A program made the translations under genes and the position numbers. The notes under the pieces are model-generated. The model saw only the letters and a list, made by a program, of their open reading frames with translations. It made no database searches and was not told where the DNA came from. From positions 5,028 through 69,027 of the forward strand of contig JBAXOG010000004.1 of NCBI GenBank assembly GCA_037133395.1: a stretch of 64,000 nt of DNA, given 5' to 3'. Every line of letters begins with the position of its first letter. Position 1 is the stretch's first letter. This DNA is from CAIZQW01 sp037133395. GTDB taxonomy: Bacteria; Verrucomicrobiota; Kiritimatiellia; RFP12; UBA1067. This document shows, piece after piece, positions 55,669 to 63,647 of the stretch.

Positions 55669-56733
55669 ATGAAATGGATTAAATGGATTCTTGAAATTGT
55701 AATTGGTGTTGGTTTGCTCGTCTGGTCCGTCAGGCTTGTGTTGACGACAGAGCCAACACGCGCGGGCACAAAAAAACGGGATGGGCAGGTGGTGAACGTT
55801 GTTGTTCAGTCCGTGAAAACGATGAAGATCGAGGACGCGTTAGTCTGCCTTGGGACGGTGGCGGCACGGGAATCCGTTGATATCTCTGCACAGGTCACCG
55901 AAAAAATTACCGCTATTCATTTTGATCATGGGCAACACGTGAAGAAGGGTGATCTGCTGGTTGAACTTCAGTCCGCGCAGGAGCGGGCCGCCCTCAGCGT
56001 CGCAGAATTGTCCATTGCAGAACATCAACGCGAAGAAAAACGGTTGGCGTGGCTCCTCAAAGAAAACGCAATTCCGCAGAGGGAGTTGGATGACCGTCAG
56101 ACGCGTCTGGCTATTGCTAAGGCGGAAAAGGCAAAGGCAGAGGCAGATTGTGCAGACCGAAAGATTGTTGCTCCCTTTTCAGGCATCGTTGGTTTGCGCT
56201 TGGTCAGCTTAGGCGACTTAGTCTCCCCGGGCACCAAAATCACGACGCTTGAGGATATTGAGCAGGTGTATGTCGATTATCCTGTGCCCGAAAAATATAC
56301 GGCAAAACTCAAAGAGGGAATGGCCTTTAAAGCTTCGAATATTGCTTATCCAGACGTTGAATTCCACGGGACGATTCGCATGGTCGATCCGCAGGTTCAG
56401 TCCCAGACGCGTAGCGCGCAGATCCGTGGTGTCATTGACAACAAGGCACAACGTCTGCGTCCCGGCATGTTGATGACGGTGAAGTTGAACATGAGTATCG
56501 AGGCGTGTCAAAGCGTGCCGGAAGAGGCACTCACGAGCCTGGGTGAGAAGCAGTATGTCTTTGTCTATTCGGCTACGAAAAAAAAGGTCTTTCGCAAAGA
56601 GGTCACCATCGGTCGTCGTGCAGAGGGACGCGTGGAAGTGGTCGCTGGACTGGACGCCCATGCGCTCGTCGTGACGGAAGGTATTGTGAAGGTATCAGAC
56701 GGGCAGAAGGTTGTTGCTGAGGAACGGAAATGA
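55669..56733 (+). CDS. RND efflux periplasmic adaptor subunit (HlyD/MexE family)
   Basis: A 354-aa membrane-fusion protein: an N-terminal membrane anchor (about 3-25), a lipoyl half-motif (ITAIHFDHGQHVKKGDLLVEL), a coiled-coil hairpin (about 105-150), the second lipoyl half (VAPFSGIVGLRLVSLGDLVS) and beta-barrel domains. It bridges the RND pump to an outer-membrane channel. A strong ribosome site (AGGAGGGGG) precedes it, and its stop overlaps the pump start by 4 bp. No TolC-like gene is in the window. Confidence 0.94.
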   Translation: MKWIKWILEIVIGVGLLVWSVRLVLTTEPTRAGTKKRDGQVVNVVVQSVKTMKIEDALVCLGTVAARESVDISAQVTEKITAIHFDHGQHVKKGDLLVELQSAQERAALSVAELSIAEHQREEKRLAWLLKENAIPQRELDDRQTRLAIAKAEKAKAEADCADRKIVAPFSGIVGLRLVSLGDLVSPGTKITTLEDIEQVYVDYPVPEKYTAKLKEGMAFKASNIAYPDVEFHGTIRMVDPQVQSQTRSAQIRGVIDNKAQRLRPGMLMTVKLNMSIEACQSVPEEALTSLGEKQYVFVYSATKKKVFRKEVTIGRRAEGRVEVVAGLDAHALVVTEGIVKVSDGQKVVAEERK

Positions 56734-59700
56734 ACATCTGCAGATTTTCTATTGTTCGCCCAGTTGCCACCATCGTGCTGATCTTAATTTTGATGGTGTT
56801 CGGAGGCATCTCGCTGAAACGCCTGACCGTGCGTGAATATCCGGATATCGAAATACCTGTCGTTTCTGTTTCAACCACCTACCCGGGTGCGAGTGCTAAC
56901 GTCATTGAAAGTAAAATCACCCAAATTATCGAAGATACCATCGCGGGGATTGATGGCATTGAAATGATTGAGTCTTCGAGTAGCGACGGTGAGTCGCGTG
57001 TGACAGTAGAATTCGCGATCTCACGGGATATCGATGATGCGGCGAATGATGTGCGTGATCGTGTGTCGCGTGTGATGAGTGTGTTGCCGGTAGAAGCAGA
57101 CGCGCCCGTGATTTCCAAAGTAGATGCGGCGACGATGGCCAGCCTAATTATTGGCATCACGAGTACTACGATGAATAGCATGGAGCTCACCGACTATGCT
57201 GATCGCTATTACTCCGACCGCTTTTCGGTGATAGAGGGCGTCGCGAATGTGCGAATTTTTGGTGAGAAGAGACAAGCCATGCGTATCTGGTTAAAACCCG
57301 AAGCCATGGCGGCACGTAATATCACCTTCGAGGATATTGAAGCGGCCTTGCTCGCAGAGAACGTAGAGTCGCCAGCCGGTCGCATCGAATCGGTGACGCG
57401 GGAATTTATCGTGCGTGTGACGCGTCCCTTTTCAACGGCAGATGAATTTAGCCGGCTTGTCATTAAGCGCCGTTCCAATGGGGATTTGATTCGCATGCAG
57501 GACATTGCGGATGTGCGTTTGGAACCTCGACAGGTGCGTTCCTCCTTTTCTTACTTTGGCAAGGATATGGAGGGGGTTGGTGGCAATGGTATTGGTTTGG
57601 GGCTGTATAAACACTCTAAGGGAAATGCGCTGGTCATTTCCAAGGAATCCACAAAACTGGTGCAAGAGTTGAATAAGATTGCGCCACCCGGAGTGAGTCT
57701 CTTTGTGCGACGTGACGAAGCTTCATTCATCAATGCGTCCATTAAGGAAGTCAAGGGCTCCCTGCTGGTCTCATCAGTCCTTGTCGTCGTGATTATCTTC
57801 CTCTTTCTGGGTAATCTCCGTGCTGCGTTGATCCCGTCCATTACCGTTCCAATTTCCTTGGTCTGTTCGTTTATGGTGCTCTATGCCTGCGGTTATAGTC
57901 TGAACATTTTGACCTTGCTCGCCTTGGTGCTGGCGATCGGTATTGTGGTGGACGATGCCATTGTCGTTTTGGAGAATGTGCATCGTCGAATCAAAGAGGG
58001 GGAACCGCCCATGATCGCTGCTGCGCGCGGCTCATCGCAGGTGCTCCTCGCCGTGCTCGCAACAACGGCTGTATTGTTGGCTGTTTTTCTTCCTATTCTG
58101 TTATGGCAAGGCAAGGCTGGTAAAATGTTCACGGAGTTTGCTGTTGCGATGAGCGCAGCCGTCGGTTTCTCCGGCCTCGTGGCTCTCACGCTGACGCCCT
58201 TACTCTGTTCGCGATTACTGAAAGCACATGAGGAGGTCTCTCTGACCAGTAGGTGCGTCGATTGGGTGATGAAGTATCTGGTGTGGGGGTATAGCGCGTT
58301 TCTCAGAACCATCACGAAAGTCAAAATTTTCACAGTGCTCGTTTTTGCAACGATCTGTGTTTTTGTTGTCTGGGGATGGAGAGTGATCCCGACCGAATTT
58401 GAACCTGTTGAAGATCGTGGCTTCTTCTATGTCATGATGCAGGCACCGGAGGGGACAGGTTACTACGAGATGAATAAGTTGGTTGATAAATTTATTCCAA
58501 CTTCAATGGCGGCTTTCAACGATAATGAATTGAGATGGGGACTCCTCATTCTGCCCTCGCAACTGGGGAGCGAGGGAGCGGTGAATAATGCGCGTCTCAT
58601 CCTAGACTTTACGCCCTGGAGGGAACGTTCACGCAGCAGTATGGAGGTCTTGGATCAAACGCGGCCGCTGCTGGCAAAGCTCCCAGGCGCTCGCGCCTTG
58701 CCCTCTTTACCCTCTGGCATCAGTACGCGCGGCATGCCCGTGCAGTTCGTGATTGGCGGTCCGGATTATAAGGATTTGCTGGTTTGGCGCGATAAGTTGA
58801 TGGAAAAGATTAAAGGGTATCCGGGCTTTTTGGATGTTGATTTCGACTACAAGGAGACCACGCCGCAGTTCCATGTGCAGATCAACAAGGATCGTGCGGC
58901 TGAGATGGGCGTGTCCACCAAGGCTATCGGCGGCGCATTGGAAACATTGCTGGGTTCCAAGCGCATCACGACCTTTGTAGACCGCGGCCGAGAATACGAT
59001 GTCATGTTGCAGGCGGGGTTAAATCAACGCGGTTCATTGGAGGATCTGCGCAATATTTATGTGCGTTCTGCGACACAACAGACCCCGATCCCGCTCGACA
59101 ACTTAGTGACGATCAAGGAGGTCGGCGACGCGGCGACGCTTAATCGTTTTAACCGTATGCGCTCCATTACGCTGTCGGGTAATGTTGCAGCAGGGTACAG
59201 TTTGGGTCAGGTCCTTGATTTTCTGGAGAAGACGGTGCGCAAAGAATTGCCACCCGAAGTGCAGATCGGGTTCAAGGGTCAGTCCAGAGACTTCAAGGAG
59301 TCGACGGGTTCCATGACACTCATTTTTGGCCTCGCGCTCCTGATCGCTTACTTGACGCTCTCAGCCCAGTTTGAAAGCTTTATCAGTCCCTTCATCGTGA
59401 TGCTGACAGTTCCACTCGGTATGATTGGCGCACTGGCCGGACTCTGGTATAGCGGCGCGACTATGAATATTTATAGTCAGATCGGTGTGATCATGCTGAT
59501 TGGCCTTGCCGCGAAGAACGGCATTCTGATTGTCGAATTTGCCAACCAATTGCGGGATGAAGGAATCGAATTTGAGGAAGCACTTATCAAGGCGGCCAGT
59601 ATGCGACTCCGTCCGATTTTGATGACCGGCATCTCGACCGTGGTCGGTGCGATCCCGCTACTGCTGGCCAGCGGCGCAGGTGCCATGAGTCGTCGTTGCC

Positions 59701-59849
59701 TTGGCGCGGTGGTCGTCTATGGCGGACTGAGTGCCTGTCTGCTCACGTTGGTTGTGGTGCCGACAGCCTACCTGTTGCTGGCAAAATGGCAAAAACCTCC
59801 GCGTGCTACTGAACGCGAGCTGGAGAAACTCGAAATAACCCATGCGTAA
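56730..59849 (+). CDS. RND efflux pump permease (AcrB/MexF/hydrophobe-exporter family)
   Basis: A 1039-aa proton-driven inner-membrane exporter with twelve membrane segments and two large periplasmic loops. Visible are the N-terminal RPVATIVLILILMVFGG, the proton-relay motif VVDDAIVVLENVHRR in TM4, VLATTAVLLAVFLPI, and LTVPLGMIGALAGL in TM10/11. The length is typical of the family. Substrates may be drugs, bile acids or lipids; nothing in the sequence decides. It is coupled to the adaptor gene by a 4-bp overlap. Confidence 0.96.
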   Translation: MNICRFSIVRPVATIVLILILMVFGGISLKRLTVREYPDIEIPVVSVSTTYPGASANVIESKITQIIEDTIAGIDGIEMIESSSSDGESRVTVEFAISRDIDDAANDVRDRVSRVMSVLPVEADAPVISKVDAATMASLIIGITSTTMNSMELTDYADRYYSDRFSVIEGVANVRIFGEKRQAMRIWLKPEAMAARNITFEDIEAALLAENVESPAGRIESVTREFIVRVTRPFSTADEFSRLVIKRRSNGDLIRMQDIADVRLEPRQVRSSFSYFGKDMEGVGGNGIGLGLYKHSKGNALVISKESTKLVQELNKIAPPGVSLFVRRDEASFINASIKEVKGSLLVSSVLVVVIIFLFLGNLRAALIPSITVPISLVCSFMVLYACGYSLNILTLLALVLAIGIVVDDAIVVLENVHRRIKEGEPPMIAAARGSSQVLLAVLATTAVLLAVFLPILLWQGKAGKMFTEFAVAMSAAVGFSGLVALTLTPLLCSRLLKAHEEVSLTSRCVDWVMKYLVWGYSAFLRTITKVKIFTVLVFATICVFVVWGWRVIPTEFEPVEDRGFFYVMMQAPEGTGYYEMNKLVDKFIPTSMAAFNDNELRWGLLILPSQLGSEGAVNNARLILDFTPWRERSRSSMEVLDQTRPLLAKLPGARALPSLPSGISTRGMPVQFVIGGPDYKDLLVWRDKLMEKIKGYPGFLDVDFDYKETTPQFHVQINKDRAAEMGVSTKAIGGALETLLGSKRITTFVDRGREYDVMLQAGLNQRGSLEDLRNIYVRSATQQTPIPLDNLVTIKEVGDAATLNRFNRMRSITLSGNVAAGYSLGQVLDFLEKTVRKELPPEVQIGFKGQSRDFKESTGSMTLIFGLALLIAYLTLSAQFESFISPFIVMLTVPLGMIGALAGLWYSGATMNIYSQIGVIMLIGLAAKNGILIVEFANQLRDEGIEFEEALIKAASMRLRPILMTGISTVVGAIPLLLASGAGAMSRRCLGAVVVYGGLSACLLTLVVVPTAYLLLAKWQKPPRATERELEKLEITHA

Positions 59850-59881
59850 CAGAATGTCCTCTTTCGGTGCTTGCAAGGTAG

Positions 59882-59902
59882 GGCGAACCGTCTCGGTGAG
59901 CC
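59882..59902. other. Symmetric hairpin with paired GA internal loop
   Basis: GGC-GA-ACCG (59882-59890), loop TCT, CGGT-GA-GCC (59894-59902). The 3-bp and 4-bp stems flank a GA/GA internal loop. It is in the 145-bp gap between the RND gene and the tRNA. There is no T-run, so it is not a classical terminator. It may be another dispersed structured repeat. Confidence 0.45.
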
Positions 59903-59952
59903 GCAGAGACAGGTCGACGAGCAATTAAATTTTGATTTTCCATGCTTTCCCG

Positions 59953-59982
59953 TTGACAATCGCCATACGAATTTTGTAAGCT
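59953..59982 (+). promoter_or_regulatory. Probable promoter of the tRNA gene
   Basis: A consensus TTGACA at 59953-59958, with TAAGCT at 59977-59982 after an 18-bp spacer, 12 bp ahead of the tRNA. Confidence 0.6.
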
Positions 59983-59994
59983 TAACGAACTTTT

Positions 59995-60070
59995 GGCGGG
60001 TTAGCTCAGTTGGTAGAGCAGTGGAATCATAATCCACGTGTCGGGGGATCGTGCCCCTCACCCGCCACCA
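59995..60070 (+). tRNA. tRNA with anticodon CAU (elongator Met, or Ile2 if lysidine-modified)
   Basis: A 76-nt cloverleaf with encoded CCA: acceptor GGCGGGT/ACCCGCC, D arm GCTC-AGTTGGTA-GAGC, anticodon stem GTGGA/TCCAC with loop ATCATAA (CAT at 60028-60030) and T stem GGGGG/CCCTC. The G1-C72 pair excludes initiator tRNA. The T loop reads ATCGTGC: position 54 is A and position 58 is T, the reverse of the near-universal T54-A58 pair. Phage genes begin 235 bp downstream, so the 3' end may serve as an attachment site. Confidence 0.88.
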
Positions 60071-60076
60071 TCTTCG

Positions 60077-60108
60077 AACCCCAATAAAACTTAGTGTTTA
60101 TTGGGGTT
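60077..60108 (+). terminator. Terminator-like hairpin after the tRNA
   Basis: AACCCCAATAAA (60077-60088) and TTTATTGGGGTT (60097-60108) form a perfect 12-bp stem with an 8-nt loop, 6 bp beyond the CCA end. The T-run after it is broken (TCTTCATTTT). Confidence 0.7.
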
Positions 60109-60304
60109 TCTTCATTTTCCGCGTTGCGTTCGCAATTTTATTAACGTGATCGTTTTTAATCGTTTTAGCCCGTTTTTACACGCTTTAAAGGGCAAATTGG
60201 AAACGATTTGGAAACGGTCGCGCAAGGCGATTTTTTTGAGCACCTCCGAAGCGTTTTTATACGGTCTGCTGGCTCCTGAAAATGATGCGTTAAAAATGAC
60301 TGTT
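60109..60304. other. Non-coding border between tRNA and phage genes
   Basis: About 200 bp without a convincing gene. It holds a tandem 11-bp direct repeat, TTGGAAACGAT / TTGGAAACGGT (60197-60218), and several TCGTTTT/CGTTTTTA runs. Its position beside a tRNA and at the end of a phage gene block suggests an attachment region with recombinase or excision-factor sites, but no integrase gene is visible. Confidence 0.4.
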
Positions 60305-60547
60305 TTATTTACGCGTCAGGAAATGCAAGGCGATACCGACGACGAGGGAACCGAGGATTCCAGCGATGAAGCCGATGATCGTGTACATGCCCGTGGCGCG
60401 GTTGATCACCTCTTCACATTTTGACAATCGGGTTCCCATTTCGTCGATCTCTTTCTCGTGGTGTGGGCACAGCGTCCGGATGGAGGCGATGTCGCACTGT
60501 ATCTGCCTTAGCAATGTGAAAATCTCGTGGATGTTGTCTTCGTTCAT
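60305..60547 (-). CDS. Small holin-like/XhlA-like membrane protein
   Basis: An 80-aa protein with an amphipathic, coiled-coil-prone N-terminal half (IHEIFTLLRQIQCDIASIRT, then EIDEMGTRLSKCEEVIN) and one C-terminal membrane segment (GFIAGILGSLVVGIALHFL). This plan resembles XhlA-type lysis-accessory proteins; the role is inferred. GGGAGGAG precedes it and it overlaps the upstream paralogue gene by 4 bp (ATGA). It is the last gene of the phage operon before the tRNA. Confidence 0.6.
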   Translation of the reverse strand: MNEDNIHEIFTLLRQIQCDIASIRTLCPHHEKEIDEMGTRLSKCEEVINRATGMYTIIGFIAGILGSLVVGIALHFLTRK

Positions 60548-61080
60548 AAACTCCTCCCAATCGTTTCAGTTCTGGGTATGTACACAGGTGTGCCGTTTGC
60601 GGATACGACCTCGGCGATCTCTTCCCGGTATGTCCGCCTGGTGATCGCTATAGCCCTTCGGTAGATGGACGCCTCTTTCCAAGCCATCTCAAAATAGTCC
60701 GTGAGCTGGTATCGCGTCACGCCGTCCGGCTTGAGGGTGTACAGCCCATACGCCGCGCAGATGTTGTACCATACTGTCGCATCGATGTGTGTCAGGCAAG
60801 AGACCGGCACAAGCGTCGTGTCGTCCTTCGCGGCTTCCTCGAACGCCGCGCCGTACGCCTCGCGGAAGTCCAACACGGCAGCCGTGATAATCGTAGTGAC
60901 CCGCGCAACTTGTCCCTCATGTCCGAGACTGCCGGCGGGCCAGCCGCCAACGTCGTCGCTTAGCCCGTGCTGAATCTTCGGATGCATGGCCATCGGAACA
61001 TATACGCCGTCAAAATATCTATTCGCCATGTGCATGCGATAGTATGTGTACGATAACCATCCTTCGACTGGTGCGCTCAT
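60544..61080 (-). CDS. Phage protein of unknown function, paralogue B
   Basis: A 178-aa soluble protein. Its core (VLDFREAYGAAFEEAAKDD, IDATVWYNICAAYGLY, DGVTRYQLTDYFEMAWKEAS, IYRR) matches the gene just upstream at roughly 70 % identity by eye over about 88 residues. The helical core with a conserved RY-containing segment recalls head-tail connector proteins encoded after capsid genes, but that is a weak resemblance. The start at 61080 has GAGGAG upstream and overlaps the paralogue A stop by 4 bp. Confidence 0.75.
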   Translation of the reverse strand: MSAPVEGWLSYTYYRMHMANRYFDGVYVPMAMHPKIQHGLSDDVGGWPAGSLGHEGQVARVTTIITAAVLDFREAYGAAFEEAAKDDTTLVPVSCLTHIDATVWYNICAAYGLYTLKPDGVTRYQLTDYFEMAWKEASIYRRAIAITRRTYREEIAEVVSANGTPVYIPRTETIGRSL

Positions 61081-61637
61081 AGGCTCCTCGCTTTCCCCTT
61101 GGTCCCGGACAGGTAAAACGGCGTGCCTTCGGCTGTCGCAGTCGCATTCGCTTTCACTTCGTCCCGATACGCTTTCCTCATCGTGGCGATATGCCGCCGA
61201 TAGATGGAAGCCTCTTTCCACGCCTGCTCGAAATAGTCTTTGACCTGGTATCTTGTCACGCCGTCAGCCATGAGATTATAGAGATCGAATCTCAGGCAGA
61301 GGTTATACTGCACAGTCGCGTCGATATAAGCGAGGCATGACGTGGGCACAAGCGTCGCGTCATCCTTCGCGTCCTCTTCAAGCGCCGCGCCGTAAGCCTC
61401 CCTGAAGTCCAGCACGGCCCCCCTGATGATCTCGGCTATCTTATCCCCTTTGTTCTCCCACCAGCCGCCGTCAACCCACTGATTGAGCGCAAACCCGTTC
61501 CACCATCCGTCATCGGAAAGCGCATTCAGGATCATCGGATGGTTTTGCGGCGCGTTAACGGCCGGATAGGTGATCCATGCCTCGATGGGAGGCGCGACAG
61601 GCGGCGCCAGTAAAGAAACGAGGGAAACGACGGGCAT
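61077..61637 (-). CDS. Phage protein of unknown function, paralogue A
   Basis: A 186-aa soluble protein sharing its core with paralogue B (VLDFREAYGAALEEDAKDD, IDATVQYNLCLRFDLY, DGVTRYQVKDYFEQAWKEAS). The N-terminal 60 residues differ between the two. Both end in Arg-Ser-Leu and use an ATGA overlap to the next gene, so the copy arose by tandem duplication of a whole translational unit. Placement after the capsid gene suggests a head-completion or accessory structural role; nothing shows it directly. Confidence 0.75.
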   Translation of the reverse strand: MPVVSLVSLLAPPVAPPIEAWITYPAVNAPQNHPMILNALSDDGWWNGFALNQWVDGGWWENKGDKIAEIIRGAVLDFREAYGAALEEDAKDDATLVPTSCLAYIDATVQYNLCLRFDLYNLMADGVTRYQVKDYFEQAWKEASIYRRHIATMRKAYRDEVKANATATAEGTPFYLSGTKGKARSL

Positions 61638-61673
61638 ACCTTATTTCCTTTCAGGAGAGGCGGCTAATAACTT

Positions 61674-62195
61674 TTAGGTATAACTATAGGGCACAACAAC
61701 AAAGGGCACCAGCTTGTTGCCGACCCTCGTGTACCTCTTTCCGTTGATAAAAACAGTGGGGGCGGATTTTCCGATAAGTAACTCACCGCCTACACCCCGA
61801 TCACGCGGCCAGCCAGGTTTCACAGGCGGTGGTTTAACCGGCGGTGGCTTAGGAGGCATGGGTTGCGGCCCCTTGCCTTCGCCTGTGTTGGGGTTAGCTG
61901 GGTCGTAGCGGATTCCGCTTTGCCCGGGTCCGTTCGGATACGTGGACGAATAGAAGATGTTCGGCTTGGGGAGAACTTTCATACCTTCCGCGTATTGCGT
62001 TCCAACACCGCCGTTTGGAGGAATGTAAACATTAGGCTTGGGAGTACTGCTCGGAGCAGTCGGAAAAGGTTTTTTAGCGAGTCCCCCCTTTGCCACAACG
62101 GGCTTGGGTTTCGCCTGCGGGTTCGCAGCAAAGGCCCGTTTTTGTCTGACCGCCAGTGCCGCAGCACGTGCGGCGTCACTCCATCTGTTTCTCAT
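61674..62195 (-). CDS. Proline-rich phage protein of unknown function
   Basis: A 173-aa low-complexity protein. The N-terminus is basic and helical (AARAAALAVRQKRAFA). The middle is Pro/Lys/Gly-rich and includes a PPVKPPPVKP repeat. The C-terminal 40 residues look like a small beta domain (PTVFINGKRYTRVGNKLVPF). AAGGAGG precedes the start. It follows the capsid gene's terminator. The family is not recognised; it could be a minor head or decoration component. Confidence 0.7.
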   Translation of the reverse strand: MRNRWSDAARAAALAVRQKRAFAANPQAKPKPVVAKGGLAKKPFPTAPSSTPKPNVYIPPNGGVGTQYAEGMKVLPKPNIFYSSTYPNGPGQSGIRYDPANPNTGEGKGPQPMPPKPPPVKPPPVKPGWPRDRGVGGELLIGKSAPTVFINGKRYTRVGNKLVPFVVVPYSYT

Positions 62196-62211
62196 GCTAA
62201 TACCTCCTTAC

Positions 62212-62246
62212 AAAAAAAGCGTACCGCCTCGAAAGGACCGGTACGC
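62212..62246 (-). terminator. Terminator after the major capsid gene
   Basis: On the minus strand GCGTACCG and CGGTACGC (62239-62246 and 62219-62226) form a perfect 8-bp stem with a 12-nt loop, followed by seven T (62212-62218). It would reduce readthrough from the capsid gene to the genes after it, a common way to raise capsid levels. Confidence 0.9.
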
Positions 62247-62268
62247 CTGTTTCTATCACCGTTGCCGG

Positions 62269-63195
62269 TTAGCTGATGTTCAAGCGCACCGCAGCCGAGG
62301 CGTTGGTGATACGGACATCCTCGGACCAGTCGAACTTAGCCACTTCGACGCGGCCGTCCTCGCGCAGATAACTGCCCGGCACCATGTACTGTCCCGCGAG
62401 GCGGAACGTCTTCATGAAGCTGGGGTCACGGCGGGTCGGATTCGCCCGGCGGGCGAAGATCAGGATCGCGGTATCAAGCAGGAACTTGATGCTCTCGTCC
62501 TTGCCTTCCGGCGCGTCATCATAGACCATGTACGACGTGCGGACATCGGGGTTGCCGATCAGGAGCCCGCCCGCGGTCGCCTCGGTCGGCACGGCGAAGG
62601 TAGCACTGCCCCCGCCCGCCACGAAACGCCCGCGCACCTTCTCGGCGTTCTTGAAGATCTTCCATGCCCCCGCGCCAAAGAGCACGCCCACGCCCATGAG
62701 CGAGCCGTACTTCGCCGTCTTGATGACGGAGAGGATCGCGTCATCCAGGTCGGAGATCGGATCAGCGGAGCTGTTCCATGTCTTGGCCGTGCCCGCGCCC
62801 ACTGCGCCGAGGGCCGCGTCGATGACGGACTTCTCATGCGCCAGAGCCGCGACCTCGGCACAGGCCACCGCACCTTCGCGCAGGCAGTCCTCAAGCTCGC
62901 CGGACTCCAGCTTCTCGAGGTTATCCACGGGATAGTCCAGCGCGTGCGGATTGCAGTTGTAGGACTCGTCGCTCACCTCGAAGGAGAGCTCCGCCGCGCG
63001 CCCGCCGATGGCGCGGAGGGTCTGAGGGATGCGGAAGCGGTTCTTCTCGGTGTACTTCTTGAAGCGTCCGACGGAGGTCGGCACTTCGACGGTCGGCGCG
63101 AGGAAGTCGGCCACCGGCATGATGTTGGACTGCGCAGCGCCCTGGGCGAACGCCTTCAGCAGGGGGCTTTCGCTGATATCTGAAAGTCTGCTCAT
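62269..63195 (-). CDS. Phage major capsid protein
   Basis: A 308-aa protein with the order of features of HK97-fold major capsid proteins: a N-terminal arm, a P-domain-like stretch (NPHALDYPVDNLEKLESGE), an alpha-helical segment (ALAHEKSVIDAALGA), then WNSSADPISDLDDAILSVI, VLFGAGAWKIFKNAEKVRGR, and GNPDVRTSYMVYDDAP. The decoration gene and the protease/scaffold end directly upstream are the usual partners. AAAGGAG precedes the start and a strong terminator follows. The assignment rests on pattern recognition, not on a search. Confidence 0.8.
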   Translation of the reverse strand: MSRLSDISESPLLKAFAQGAAQSNIMPVADFLAPTVEVPTSVGRFKKYTEKNRFRIPQTLRAIGGRAAELSFEVSDESYNCNPHALDYPVDNLEKLESGELEDCLREGAVACAEVAALAHEKSVIDAALGAVGAGTAKTWNSSADPISDLDDAILSVIKTAKYGSLMGVGVLFGAGAWKIFKNAEKVRGRFVAGGGSATFAVPTEATAGGLLIGNPDVRTSYMVYDDAPEGKDESIKFLLDTAILIFARRANPTRRDPSFMKTFRLAGQYMVPGSYLREDGRVEVAKFDWSEDVRITNASAAVRLNIS

Positions 63196-63222
63196 AATCT
63201 TTTCTACTCCTTTACTTCTTTG

Positions 63223-63642
63223 TTAAGAAACGAGAACGTTGCCGACCGAGCAGGGGCGGCACAGCACAAGCTGCCCGTCCACGCCGGCCTCTTCCGCGAT
63301 CGCGATCACGCGATAGGTACCGCCAGCCGTCGGGATCAGGCGCACCATGCCGGCGTCACTGCCGGCGATAGCGGCCAGCACAAGCTGGTCACCTGGATTG
63401 CACGTGCCCTTGAGTTTCAGGCGCGTATTGCGCTCCGGGACGATAGGGGTCACGGAAGCCAGGGCGGTGTCAGCCGCGCCCTCTCCGACTACGTACGGCG
63501 TGATATCCGTGATCGCGGCAGGCAGTTTGATCTCGGGCACGCCCGTGTCATGGGTCATCTTGACAAGGTAACCCTCTTTGTCTGTCAGGTCTTCGCCTGC
63601 CAGGACGGGGAAGCTCCCCGCGCGTGTATTCGATTGCGTCAT
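63223..63642 (-). CDS. Capsid decoration (head-stabilising) protein, DUF2190-like
   Basis: A 139-aa, mostly beta, Gly/Ala/Val-rich protein (VLAGEDLTDKEGYLVKM, then VIAIAEEAGVDGQLVLCRP), typical in size, composition and position of head-decoration or cement proteins between the scaffold/protease and capsid genes. AAAAGGAG precedes the ATG at 63642. Confidence 0.7.
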   Translation of the reverse strand: MTQSNTRAGSFPVLAGEDLTDKEGYLVKMTHDTGVPEIKLPAAITDITPYVVGEGAADTALASVTPIVPERNTRLKLKGTCNPGDQLVLAAIAGSDAGMVRLIPTAGGTYRVIAIAEEAGVDGQLVLCRPCSVGNVLVS

Positions 63643-63647
63643 GATCG

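Noticed and set aside
60101..60424. Plus-strand open frame of 107 codons after the tRNA
   Set aside because: It has no family pattern, starts inside the tRNA terminator, and its 3' half is antisense to the holin-like gene.
61790..61860. GGCGGTGG repeats in the Pro-rich phage gene as a palindromic insertion
   Set aside because: They simply encode the PPVKPPPVKP repeat and have no stem structure.
62038..63183. Long plus-strand open frame of 381 codons opposite the phage genes
   Set aside because: It is antisense to the capsid and Pro-rich genes, which have strong ribosome sites, family patterns and a terminator. The frame is Arg/His-rich and is explained by high GC on the other strand.
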